Assembly (NCBI GenBank): GCA_946612115.1
Contig: CAMOEI010000002.1
Span: forward strand, 1 to 64,000
From: an uncultured Caryophanales bacterium
Lineage (GTDB): Bacteria > Bacillota_I > Bacilli_A > RFN20 > CAG-826
Length of the DNA: 64,000 bases
Reading direction: 5' to 3'
The notes under the pieces are model-generated. The model saw only the letters and a list, made by a program, of their open reading frames with translations. It ran no database searches and was not told where the DNA came from. The translations under genes were made by a program, and so were the position numbers. Numbering within the stretch: the stretch's first letter is position 1; each line of letters opens with the position of its first letter. Positions 45,888 through 52,980 of the stretch are shown here, one piece after another.

Positions 45888-45919
45888 AATCGCACGATTA
45901 AGTTAATATAATCGCACGA
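45888..45919 (-). repeat. Direct repeats upstream of the toxin-antitoxin genes
   Basis: AATCGCACGA occurs at 45888-45897 and 45910-45919 (22-bp period). On the minus strand they lie upstream of a TATACT box (about 45869-45874) that may drive the antitoxin gene. They are placed to serve as autoregulatory operator sites. Confidence 0.45.
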
Positions 45920-45940
45920 AAACTGAGTTTTAAAATAAAA

Positions 45941-45967
45941 TTAGCAATCTCTCTTGCAGAGTGCTAA
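45941..45967 (+). promoter_or_regulatory. CIRCE element 1
   Basis: TTAGCAATC, 9 bp, GAGTGCTAA: the HrcA operator with one mismatch in the left arm. It overlaps the -35 region of the clpB promoter. Confidence 0.85.
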
Positions 45968-45981
45968 ATTGATGCTATAAT
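45954..45981 (+). promoter_or_regulatory. clpB promoter
   Basis: TTGCAG (45954-45959), 16 bp, TATAAT (45976-45981), located between and overlapping the two CIRCE elements. Confidence 0.75.
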
Positions 45982-45985
45982 ATAG

Positions 45986-46012
45986 TTAGCACTTGGATAG
46001 TGAGAGTGCTAA
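45986..46012 (+). promoter_or_regulatory. CIRCE element 2
   Basis: TTAGCACTT, 9 bp, GAGTGCTAA: the second HrcA operator, covering the transcription start and early leader. AAAGGAGG follows before the ATG. Confidence 0.9.
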
Positions 46013-46027
46013 AAGGAGGTATTTATT

Positions 46028-48139
46028 ATGTCAATGAATGCACCTATTGATTATAGTCAAGATGAAAACATCTTAGAGAAATTTGGCCGTAACATTAATG
46101 ATGAAGTCAAAAAAGGAAAGATCGATCCTGTTATCGGTCGAGATGAAGAAATTAGAAAAATCATTGAGATTTTAGCTAGAAAAACTAAAAACAATGTCAT
46201 TCTTTTGGGTGAACCTGGCGTTGGCAAAACCGCAATTCTAGAAGGACTAGCGGAGCGTATTGTCAAAGATGATGTTCCTAATACATTAAAAGATAAAGAG
46301 ATATATGAATTAGATATGGGCGCCCTTGTCGCAGGTGCGAAATATCGTGGAGAATTTGAAGAAAGACTAAAAGCGGTCTTGAACAAAATCAAAGCTTCAG
46401 AAGGAAAAATCATTCTTTTTATCGATGAAATTCACCTCATCGTTGGAGCAGGTAGAACTGATGGGGCGTTAGATGCTTCTAATATGCTTAAACCAATGCT
46501 CGCTAGAGGAGAAATCGACTGTATTGGAGCGACTACCCTAAATGAGTATCGTCAATATATCGAAAAAGACCGTGCGTTAGAAAGAAGATTTCAACCTGTT
46601 TTGATTAATGAACCAAGTGTCGAAGATACGATTAGTATTTTACGTGGATTGAAAAATAGATTTGAATCCTATCACGGAGTGAGAATTACTGATTCTGCCT
46701 TAATCGCTGCAGCGACTTTATCAAATAGATATTTAACTAGTAGATTTCTTCCTGATAAAGCAATTGACCTAGTGGATGAAGCTTGTGCCTCAATCAAAGT
46801 GGAAATCGAATCGATGCCAAGTGAGTTAGATGAACTTGAAAGACATATTAGACAATTAGAGATTGAAAAGATTGCTCTTTCTAAGGAAAAAGATGCTTCT
46901 AGTGTCAAACGATTAGAAGAAGTAGAAAGTGAATTATCTAAACTCAAAGAGCAAGATAAAGAACTCACTGAGAAATGGAAGAAAGAAAAATCAGAAATCG
47001 ATAAGGCTAAAGAGATTAAAACTAAACTTGAAAAAGCGCGTTTTGATTTAGATGTGGCGTTATCTCATTCTGAATATGAAAAAGCTGGTAAACTCCAATA
47101 TCAAGAAATTCCTACCTTGGAAAAGAAACTTAAGGAGTTAAGCATTGATGAAAATAACCGCTTAATCTCTGAAGTTGTGGATGAATCTAGCATCGCTAAA
47201 ATCATCTCAAAGATGACAAAGATTCCTTTAAGTAAGATTGAAAAGGGAGAAAAAGAAAAAGTTCTTAATTTAAAAGAAACTCTATCTAAACGAGTTATTG
47301 GTCAAGATGAAGCTTTAACTTTAGTTAGTGAAGCAATTCTCCGTCAAAGAGCGGGTATAAAAGATAGCAATAGACCAATTGGTAGTTTCTTATTCTTAGG
47401 ACCTACTGGAGTTGGTAAAACTGAAGTCGCTCGTGCATTAGCGGAAGCTCTATTCGATAGTGAATCTCACATCATTAGAATTGATATGAGTGAATATATG
47501 GAGAAATATAGCACTTCTAGACTAATTGGTGCCCCACCAGGATATGTCGGTTATGAAGAGGGTGGACAATTAACTGAAAAAGTTAGAAGAAATCCATATT
47601 CAATCGTCTTATTCGATGAAATTGAAAAAGCCCATCCAGAAGTCTTTAACTTGTTACTTCAAGTTCTTGATGATGGTCGATTAACTGACTCTCAAGGTAG
47701 AGTGGTGGATTTCCGTAATACGATTATCATTATGACTTCTAATTTAGGTAGTGATTTACTTTTAGAAGGACATAAAGAACAAGTTGAAGAATTACTTCAT
47801 AGAACATTCAAACCTGAATTCCTAAATAGAATTGATGAAATCGTCTATTTCTCGCCTCTAGATAAAGATGTTCAAAGAAAAGTCGTTAAGAAGATGCTTG
47901 GTTTATTAACTAATAGACTTAAAGAATCTTATTATGAAGTTAGTTTTACTGACAAAGTAGTGGATTATATCCTTGATAGCGCGTTCTCTATTACTTATGG
48001 AGCTAGACCAATTAAGAGATTTATCCAAAATAAGATTGAAACCTTATTAGCAAACAAGATTATCTCTAATGAACTTGAGATCAACACAAGTTACGTTGTT
48101 GATTATCAAAATAATGAATTAGTTATCACAAAGAAATAA
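46028..48139 (+). CDS. clpB: ClpB disaggregase lacking the N-terminal domain
   Basis: A heat-shock AAA+ protein that pulls apart protein aggregates with DnaK. 703 residues, compared with about 860 in full-length ClpB, because the ClpN domain is missing. AAA-1 has GEPGVGKT and ILFIDEIH. The coiled-coil M-domain (about 265-400) that identifies ClpB rather than ClpC is present. AAA-2 has [22 protein letters not shown] and GARPIKR. Two CIRCE sites upstream predict HrcA repression. The short form resembles ClpB known from mollicutes and from internal starts elsewhere. Confidence 0.95.
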   Translation: MSMNAPIDYSQDENILEKFGRNINDEVKKGKIDPVIGRDEEIRKIIEILARKTKNNVILLGEPGVGKTAILEGLAERIVKDDVPNTLKDKEIYELDMGALVAGAKYRGEFEERLKAVLNKIKASEGKIILFIDEIHLIVGAGRTDGALDASNMLKPMLARGEIDCIGATTLNEYRQYIEKDRALERRFQPVLINEPSVEDTISILRGLKNRFESYHGVRITDSALIAAATLSNRYLTSRFLPDKAIDLVDEACASIKVEIESMPSELDELERHIRQLEIEKIALSKEKDASSVKRLEEVESELSKLKEQDKELTEKWKKEKSEIDKAKEIKTKLEKARFDLDVALSHSEYEKAGKLQYQEIPTLEKKLKELSIDENNRLISEVVDESSIAKIISKMTKIPLSKIEKGEKEKVLNLKETLSKRVIGQDEALTLVSEAILRQRAGIKDSNRPIGSFLFLGPTGVGKTEVARALAEALFDSESHIIRIDMSEYMEKYSTSRLIGAPPGYVGYEEGGQLTEKVRRNPYSIVLFDEIEKAHPEVFNLLLQVLDDGRLTDSQGRVVDFRNTIIIMTSNLGSDLLLEGHKEQVEELLHRTFKPEFLNRIDEIVYFSPLDKDVQRKVVKKMLGLLTNRLKESYYEVSFTDKVVDYILDSAFSITYGARPIKRFIQNKIETLLANKIISNELEINTSYVVDYQNNELVITKK

Positions 48140-48149
48140 GATATCAAGA

Positions 48150-48191
48150 CCACCTCAAATGTAGTCATGCTACAATAGGGGTGGCTTTTTT
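48150..48191 (+). terminator. Intrinsic terminator after clpB
   Basis: CCACCTC (48150-48156) pairs with GGGGTGG (48178-48184) around an inner TGTAG/CTACA hairpin, followed by six T. The next gene begins directly after it. Confidence 0.85.
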
Positions 48192-48193
48192 AT

Positions 48194-49258
48194 ATGATGG
48201 AAAAAAAGAAAATTACCTTAATAGTCTCATTAACATTAATCTCCTCGATATGTGTAGGTGCTTTATTAAGTGTCTATTTCACTTTTCTACATCACTATAA
48301 AGGGAAGATAGTAAAGAATGATTGGTCAGAAACTGACACTTTTGATATCAAAAAGATTAAGACGATTAAAAAAGAAAAAGACAAAGATTTTGTCATTTTA
48401 AATCTCGCTGATATACAAATATGTGATTTAGAAAATTTCTTTAATAAAGAAACAATTCATAAAGAAATCAATTATTTAGTGGAAAAAACTCATCCAGATT
48501 TAATCACTTTAACTGGAGATCAAACTTGGAGTAATGAGAATTTAATGTCCACAAAATCAATTATCTCTTGGTTAGATTCTTATAAGATTCCTTACGCTCC
48601 AGTATTTGGTAATCACGATTATGGGAATAAACCTAATTCAGCGGTGTGTGATATTAACTATCTATGTGATTTATATGAAAGCGGGAAGTATTCATTATTT
48701 TCTAGAGGGCCATCTAATTTAGGTTCAATTGGTAACTATGTTTTTAACATCGTGGAAGAAAACCAAATAGTGAAAACCGTCTACATGCTCAATAATGGAA
48801 CAGTGGACTCTTTCACTAGTGAACAGATGAAATGGATGAAGTGGACTAGTGAAGGAATTAAAGCATATAACAATGATATTTATTCAAGTGGAATGGTGTT
48901 CATGCATAAACCAATTCCAGAATTTAGAACTGCTTATCAACATTATTTAGTGGATCACTCAACAAGTGTTGGAATTCCATATATCAATTGGAGTCTATCT
49001 GGAGTGGATGGGCATCAATTATTTGATTTATCAAAAGATGTTAATATCACTGATATTGTTGCCGGACATCAACATGGGAATAGTTTTACTTTTAATTATC
49101 AAAACATCAGATTAACCAGCGCCTTAAAAACTGGTGAATGTGGTGGATATTACGAGGATAAAGAAATCTACCTTAAAGGAGCGAGTACTTTCACTATTAG
49201 AAACGATAAAGTGAATATAAATAGAGTGTTTGTTCCTAGAAACACATTTAAAATGTAA
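48194..49258 (+). CDS. Membrane-anchored calcineurin-like metallophosphatase
   Basis: 354 residues. An N-terminal TM helix (about 8-28) is followed by a phosphoesterase domain with its metal motifs in order: LADIQICD (D-x-Q in place of D-x-H), LTGDQTW, VFGNHDYGN, FMHKPIPEF and GHQHGNSF. The pattern LADIQ is typical of the Dcr2/Siz1-like purple acid phosphatase group. The substrate is unknown. The gene begins right after the clpB terminator; two ATG codons (48194 and 48197) are possible and neither has a strong Shine-Dalgarno. Confidence 0.88.
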   Translation: MMEKKKITLIVSLTLISSICVGALLSVYFTFLHHYKGKIVKNDWSETDTFDIKKIKTIKKEKDKDFVILNLADIQICDLENFFNKETIHKEINYLVEKTHPDLITLTGDQTWSNENLMSTKSIISWLDSYKIPYAPVFGNHDYGNKPNSAVCDINYLCDLYESGKYSLFSRGPSNLGSIGNYVFNIVEENQIVKTVYMLNNGTVDSFTSEQMKWMKWTSEGIKAYNNDIYSSGMVFMHKPIPEFRTAYQHYLVDHSTSVGIPYINWSLSGVDGHQLFDLSKDVNITDIVAGHQHGNSFTFNYQNIRLTSALKTGECGGYYEDKEIYLKGASTFTIRNDKVNINRVFVPRNTFKM

Positions 49259-49267
49259 TCAATTTAG

Positions 49268-49421
49268 ACAAAATAAAATGAGAGTCATCTCCTTGGGGCC
49301 AATCCCCTCAGCTGCACTCTCTACCATTCGGCAGTGTACCTTTTTATGGGCCCTGCTGCCTCTTTGCCATTCTTTTCAAAACGTCCAGTGAAGTGACCAT
49401 GACCCATGGTATTGCCTGGCT
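49268..49421 (-). ncRNA. Small structured RNA, copy 1 (minus strand favoured)
   Basis: About 154 nt, matched by a homologous copy at 50279-50430. Shared identical blocks include the GAGAGT/ACTCTC helix (49280-49285 with 49316-49321), a GGGG/CCCC hairpin and TGTACC. A central helix differs but still pairs: GGCAG/CTGCC (49330-49334 with 49356-49360) here versus ATGG/CCAT in copy 2. On the minus strand both copies begin near an aligned -10/-35 pair and end with the ACTCTC helix followed by ATTTTATTTTG. No Rfam family is recognised; the orientation is inferred. Confidence 0.55.
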
Positions 49422-49427
49422 ACTTTT

Positions 49428-49457
49428 ATTTTAGAGCACATTCTTCCTTAGTTTCAA
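49428..49457 (-). promoter_or_regulatory. Possible promoter of small RNA copy 1
   Basis: On the minus strand TTGAAA, 18 bp, TAAAAT. The -10 aligns with that of copy 2 relative to the RNA. Confidence 0.45.
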
Positions 49458-49476
49458 TAAGATTTGAGAAAATATT

Positions 49477-49497
49477 GACCTGCATAGCAGGTCTTTT
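49477..49497 (+). terminator. Hairpin GACCTGC-ATA-GCAGGTC with T tail
   Basis: A 7-bp perfect stem, 3-nt loop and TTTT. The same scaffold (GACCTAC-ATA-GTAGGTC) ends malQ at 60853, and a decayed form without T tail lies at 50480-50494. It could terminate or attenuate transcription entering the next gene. Confidence 0.6.
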
Positions 49498-49604
49498 ATA
49501 AATAACAAAAAAAATTTAGGAAATTTTTAAAAAAATCCGAAAAATCGCCCTATTAAATAATGAGAGGAATCGTTTGTCTCTCAAGTATTAAGGAGGCCAT
49601 CTAT

Positions 49605-50132
49605 ATGTCTGACGGAATAAATATTAAATATAGAAAAAATGCGGTAAACAACTTGCTTAAGTACAAATACAAAAAATACCAATCGTATGATATCAAATTG
49701 AAAAATGTTAATTTGATGGGTATCAATTTATTAATAAGACTACCGATGTTTCGCAAAAACTATCTGTTTGTTGATAGCGACACTCTATTTGACCTAATGC
49801 AGGACAAGGGAGGAAAAGGAAAACATAATTATCACGGCTTAACTCCTGAAATCATTCTTGATGTTCTTTCTGATGTAGAGCACCCAATTTGTATTTATGA
49901 AGAAGATTATAAAAAGTACGCAATTATTTCATCAACAAAAGTGGAGTCAGGAGAACCGTTGATGCTCATTATTCAAATTGACGCCCCACTATATAACAAC
50001 CCAAAAGCAGAAGAATATAAGTTTGTAACAATGTTCCCGAAATCAAAAGCAGATAATCTAATTCAAAGGAAATTAGAAGAACATAAAGTTTTGTATCTTA
50101 ACTATTTAGCAAAAATGAAGAAAGGTAATTAA
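49605..50132 (+). CDS. PBECR/MuF-C-like nuclease-fold protein
   Basis: 175 residues from the ATG at 49605, chosen because AGGAGG lies 8 bp upstream; the upstream frame to 49560 covers leader sequence. The central part (HNYHGLTPEIILDVLSDVEH, then PICIYEED and LMLIIQIDAP) resembles the phage MuF C-terminal / PBECR domain, a barnase-EndoU-RelE-like fold often found as a toxin or polyvalent-protein module. No signal peptide is seen. The assignment rests on pattern memory and is tentative. Its 5' leader resembles the one of the gene at 61004. Confidence 0.6.
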   Translation: MSDGINIKYRKNAVNNLLKYKYKKYQSYDIKLKNVNLMGINLLIRLPMFRKNYLFVDSDTLFDLMQDKGGKGKHNYHGLTPEIILDVLSDVEHPICIYEEDYKKYAIISSTKVESGEPLMLIIQIDAPLYNNPKAEEYKFVTMFPKSKADNLIQRKLEEHKVLYLNYLAKMKKGN

Positions 50133-50183
50133 GAGATTCAGTCAGTTTTCATACATAAAAATAATTATCAAGCAAAAATAAAG

Positions 50184-50229
50184 AAAAAAGACTGATACAA
50201 ATTCAAAATGAAAATGTGCAGTCTTTTTT
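50184..50229 (+). terminator. Intrinsic terminator after the PBECR-like gene
   Basis: An 11-bp stem AAAAAAGACTG/CAGTCTTTTTT (50184-50194 with 50219-50229). Confidence 0.8.
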
Positions 50230-50278
50230 GAGTAATACTAAATACCGAATGGCTTATACTTGAATAGAAATAATTTAG

Positions 50279-50430
50279 ACAAAATAAAATGAGAGTCATC
50301 TCATCGGGGCTCCCCCTCAGCTGCACTCTCTACCGTTCAATGGTGTACCTTTTTATGGGCCTAGCCATATCTCCGACATTCTTTTATAAAACGCCTAGAC
50401 TAGTTGGGTGACTAGCACCGCTATCTAGCT
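50279..50430 (-). ncRNA. Small structured RNA, copy 2 (minus strand favoured)
   Basis: Homologous to 49268-49421; the first ~30 bp on the plus strand are identical. It keeps GAGAGT/ACTCTC and GGGG/CCCC and shows different but still paired helices: ATGG/CCAT in the centre, and CTAGA/TCTAG enclosing CTAGT/ACTAG (50394-50427), in place of CCAG/CTGG enclosing CCATG/CATGG in copy 1. The 491-bp interval 50133-50623 otherwise holds only the terminator at 50184 and the leader of the next gene. Confidence 0.55.
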
Positions 50431-50436
50431 ATTGTC

Positions 50437-50465
50437 ATGTTAATATTTTTTCTTGAATCAATCAA
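50437..50465 (-). promoter_or_regulatory. Possible promoter of small RNA copy 2
   Basis: On the minus strand TTGATT, 17 bp, TAACAT. The -35 is moderate and the -10 weak, but the position matches copy 1. Confidence 0.4.
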
Positions 50466-50565
50466 GTTTTTTAAAATAGACCTACTCTGTAGGTAATTAA
50501 TAGAACAACTTCTTGGTTATTAATTATAATTAAAAAAGTAGTTTTTCTTTATTTGTCTTGGAGTA

Positions 50566-50581
50566 TACAATAATTATTGTA
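50566..50581. promoter_or_regulatory. 16-bp perfect palindrome upstream of the TasA-like/CBM26 gene
   Basis: TACAATAA followed by its inverse complement TTATTGTA, 43 bp before the ATG, inside the region expected to hold the promoter. It is a candidate operator for the SipW-type operon. Confidence 0.45.
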
Positions 50582-50623
50582 CAGATATGGCGATTTATCT
50601 CGTCATGAAAGGATAAGACAGAT

Positions 50624-51877
50624 ATGAAAAAGAAATCAATCTTTCTTTTGGCCTCTGTTGCAATGTCTGCCGCATTAGTCGGTGGTACTTTTGCTGCATG
50701 GGCTGTTACTGACAATGCTGACCCTTTTAGCATTAAAGTCAGTACAGGTAACGTCACAACAGACGGAACTCAATATGTCACTCTTGAATGGGGTGCGTCT
50801 CAAAAGATGGGTAACGTCTCAAATCTTGAATTAGGAACAGTTCGTAAGGCAGGTGTTCTTGATTTAAGAGCAAACACAAATAGTAAAGATGATCCTGATG
50901 GAACATTAAGCTTTGCTATTACTGGCGGAGAACACATCTCTTCTAAACTCCATGTCGATGTTTATAAGACAGAGTTAGCAGCTGATAGCGATGGAGTTAT
51001 TTCTCAAGCTACCATTGACGCTGCAGTTGCTGCTGATAAGAAATTAAGTTTCACCAATGGCAAAGTTGTCGTTCCAGTTACTAAAAACGACAATGCGAAT
51101 ATCTTTACCGTTGCAGTCTACTTAGACAGTGAGACAACCGCCGCTCAATACGATTCAATGAATGGTGAACAAGCATACGTTGAATTTGATTGGGGACCAG
51201 GTAGTGATGTTTTAACTAAAGCAACTTATTACGCTAAAGGATTCAATGGCACACCTAATGCATATGCATGGTCAACAAGTCAAGCTGGTACACAAGAGAA
51301 TGCAAAATTCCCAGGTGTTGCAATGACCGAAGTAGTTCCAGGTTCTGGAGTTTACACCGTTGAAATCCCAGCAACATTTGCTAATGTCATCTTCTCTTAC
51401 GACGATGATTATAGCGACGAAACCAATAGACAACAATCTGGCGACTTAGTTATCTCCAGTGTCTTCGTCAATCAAAAAGACATGTTTGCATATGATGCGA
51501 CAGTTGAAGGCGTTAAAGGTGTTATTTCTAAATACGACGCAAGCGAAGTCAAAGTTCCAACATATTATTTAGTTGGTGATTTCACCGATGATGATTGGGC
51601 ACAACTTGATCAATACAAGATGACCGTTGTTCCAGGCAAGACTGATGAATATCAAATCACTGGTGTCGCTTTATTAGCTGGCGCAAAGATTAAGGTTGTT
51701 GAATCATTAAGTAATACTTGGTATAACAACGCGACAACATGGGATAATTGTGGATTTACTATTTCCGATGATGAAGATAGAAATATCGTTGTCACCGCTG
51801 CTGGTACATATACAATCCACTTCGACTTGACTCCAGGTGGAGCAGGTAACTATATCGACCTTACCAAAACTGCATAA
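50624..51877 (+). CDS. TasA/camelysin-like SipW-substrate protein with CBM26 starch-binding module
   Basis: 417 residues. The N-terminus (SAALVGGTFAAWAVTDNADP) matches the SipW-cognate signal class found on TasA/CalY fibre proteins, where cleavage precedes the first strand. A TasA-like beta-rich domain (about 28-190) follows. Then comes a CBM26 module with YYAKGFNGTPNAYAWST and KFPGVAM (200-290). The last module (about 308-417) has TYYLVGDFTDDDWAQ and resembles SusE/F-type starch-binding domains. No lipobox, LPXTG or TM anchor is seen. AAAGGA stands upstream. The gene directly precedes a SipW-type signal peptidase. Confidence 0.82.
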   Translation: MKKKSIFLLASVAMSAALVGGTFAAWAVTDNADPFSIKVSTGNVTTDGTQYVTLEWGASQKMGNVSNLELGTVRKAGVLDLRANTNSKDDPDGTLSFAITGGEHISSKLHVDVYKTELAADSDGVISQATIDAAVAADKKLSFTNGKVVVPVTKNDNANIFTVAVYLDSETTAAQYDSMNGEQAYVEFDWGPGSDVLTKATYYAKGFNGTPNAYAWSTSQAGTQENAKFPGVAMTEVVPGSGVYTVEIPATFANVIFSYDDDYSDETNRQQSGDLVISSVFVNQKDMFAYDATVEGVKGVISKYDASEVKVPTYYLVGDFTDDDWAQLDQYKMTVVPGKTDEYQITGVALLAGAKIKVVESLSNTWYNNATTWDNCGFTISDDEDRNIVVTAAGTYTIHFDLTPGGAGNYIDLTKTA

Positions 51878-51889
51878 TTATCAAATTAT

Positions 51890-51920
51890 TGGGATGGGCC
51901 CATTCATTTGGGCCCTCCCA
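51890..51920 (+). other. GC-rich hairpin between the fibre-protein gene and the peptidase gene
   Basis: TGGGA-T-GGGCCC, 8-nt loop, GGGCCC-TCCCA: 11 GC-rich pairs in AT-rich DNA without a T tail. It is better explained as an mRNA stabiliser or processing site than as a terminator. It would keep the first cistron's mRNA and reduce the peptidase. Confidence 0.6.
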
Positions 51921-51936
51921 TGCTCTATTGACTGCT

Positions 51937-52980
51937 ATGAAAAACGAAAATCTTGGTAAAAATAAAAAGACCACTAAATGGAAGATTATCGACATAGTTA
52001 GTTGGATCCTTGTTATCGCGTTATTTGCAACATCATTAACTTTGTTAATTTCTAGAAAAGCTAATGGCAGACTAGACATCTTTGGTTCTAGATATGACAC
52101 AGTTCTCACAACTTCAATGGCGTCTCGAAATGAAGAGCATGCAGAGTTTTTAAAGGGAACGAGTCAAATCCAAAAGATGGATGTTGTTAGAAGCAAAACC
52201 GTTAACAAAAAAACAAAATTAAAAGTTAAAGATGTCGTGCTGTTTAATAATCCATATATTGGAGTGGACATGCACAGAATCGTCGATATTAAAGTCGAAC
52301 AACAAGATGAGATTTATCTTAAGAAGACCACAGTCAGTGAAAGTGGTGGGATTAATCTTTTAGATGGTAATGCAGCTATCTATACGAACACCATTCACTT
52401 CACTCAAGCAGAGTTTGATATCTATTCTAAAGAACAACTCTTCTCAAATAAGTATGTTTTCTCCATTGATAAAGCTGAACAAGCTTATTCCCATGAAGTT
52501 AAACAAATTGGTGAGAAATATTGCCACACGATTACATTAACTAAGGCGAACGCGAAAGCTTGTGAAATCACAATGGTTCCTAAAGGTGGATATGATTACT
52601 CCCTTGAGACCATCAAAGAAATTAGAATCAACTCTACTTATGGAGAACTTAAACTTAATGGAAAAGATTTCACTGTTAGCGAAGATGAAAACATTCTTCA
52701 ATGTATTAGGAATACATCATATCTCTATGAGATAAGAGGGGACGCTGCTAAAACAAGCGATGGATGGTTCTCAATTGATAAAATCTACTCTAGAGTAGAT
52801 AAGGTCATCCCAAAAGCGGGATATATGACAAGATTCTTTACATCGAGTCCAGGAATCATCTTACTTATTGGACTTGGTCTTATCATCTTAGCGGGAGACT
52901 TCTTAATCGACTTCTTAGATAAGAAAGACAAAAAACAATCTGAAGAAAAGGAAACTAAAGAAACAAATGAGAAAAACTAA
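51937..52980 (+). CDS. sipW: SipW-type (ER-type, Ser-His) signal peptidase I
   Basis: 347 residues from the ATG at 51937 (the frame from 51889 spans the hairpin). TM helices lie near residues 18-38 and 306-327. The peptidase boxes are TTSM (Ser60), DVVLFNN, DMHRIVDI (His113 in place of the bacterial Lys, as in SipW) and IRGDAAKTSDG (GD268-269 and D275). About 140 residues separate the His box from the GD box, far more than usual. No Shine-Dalgarno is visible. It is predicted to cleave the flanking SipW-class proteins at 50624 and 52967. Confidence 0.82.
   Translation: MKNENLGKNKKTTKWKIIDIVSWILVIALFATSLTLLISRKANGRLDIFGSRYDTVLTTSMASRNEEHAEFLKGTSQIQKMDVVRSKTVNKKTKLKVKDVVLFNNPYIGVDMHRIVDIKVEQQDEIYLKKTTVSESGGINLLDGNAAIYTNTIHFTQAEFDIYSKEQLFSNKYVFSIDKAEQAYSHEVKQIGEKYCHTITLTKANAKACEITMVPKGGYDYSLETIKEIRINSTYGELKLNGKDFTVSEDENILQCIRNTSYLYEIRGDAAKTSDGWFSIDKIYSRVDKVIPKAGYMTRFFTSSPGIILLIGLGLIILAGDFLIDFLDKKDKKQSEEKETKETNEKN

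Noticed and set aside
48150-48191. Riboswitch between clpB and the phosphatase gene
   Set aside because: A simple two-part hairpin with six T, fully explained as the clpB terminator.
49280-49345. SAM-I or other known riboswitch (GAGGGGATTGGCCCC on the minus strand recalls the S-box)
   Set aside because: The remaining S-box core and kink-turn are absent, and copy 2 changes the resembling bases.
49268-50132. Type III (ToxIN-like) toxin-antitoxin: RNA plus terminator plus small gene
   Set aside because: The order is suggestive, but the RNA is not a tandem short-repeat array, its promoter boxes fit the opposite strand, the protein does not resemble ToxN, and the second RNA copy precedes an unrelated gene.
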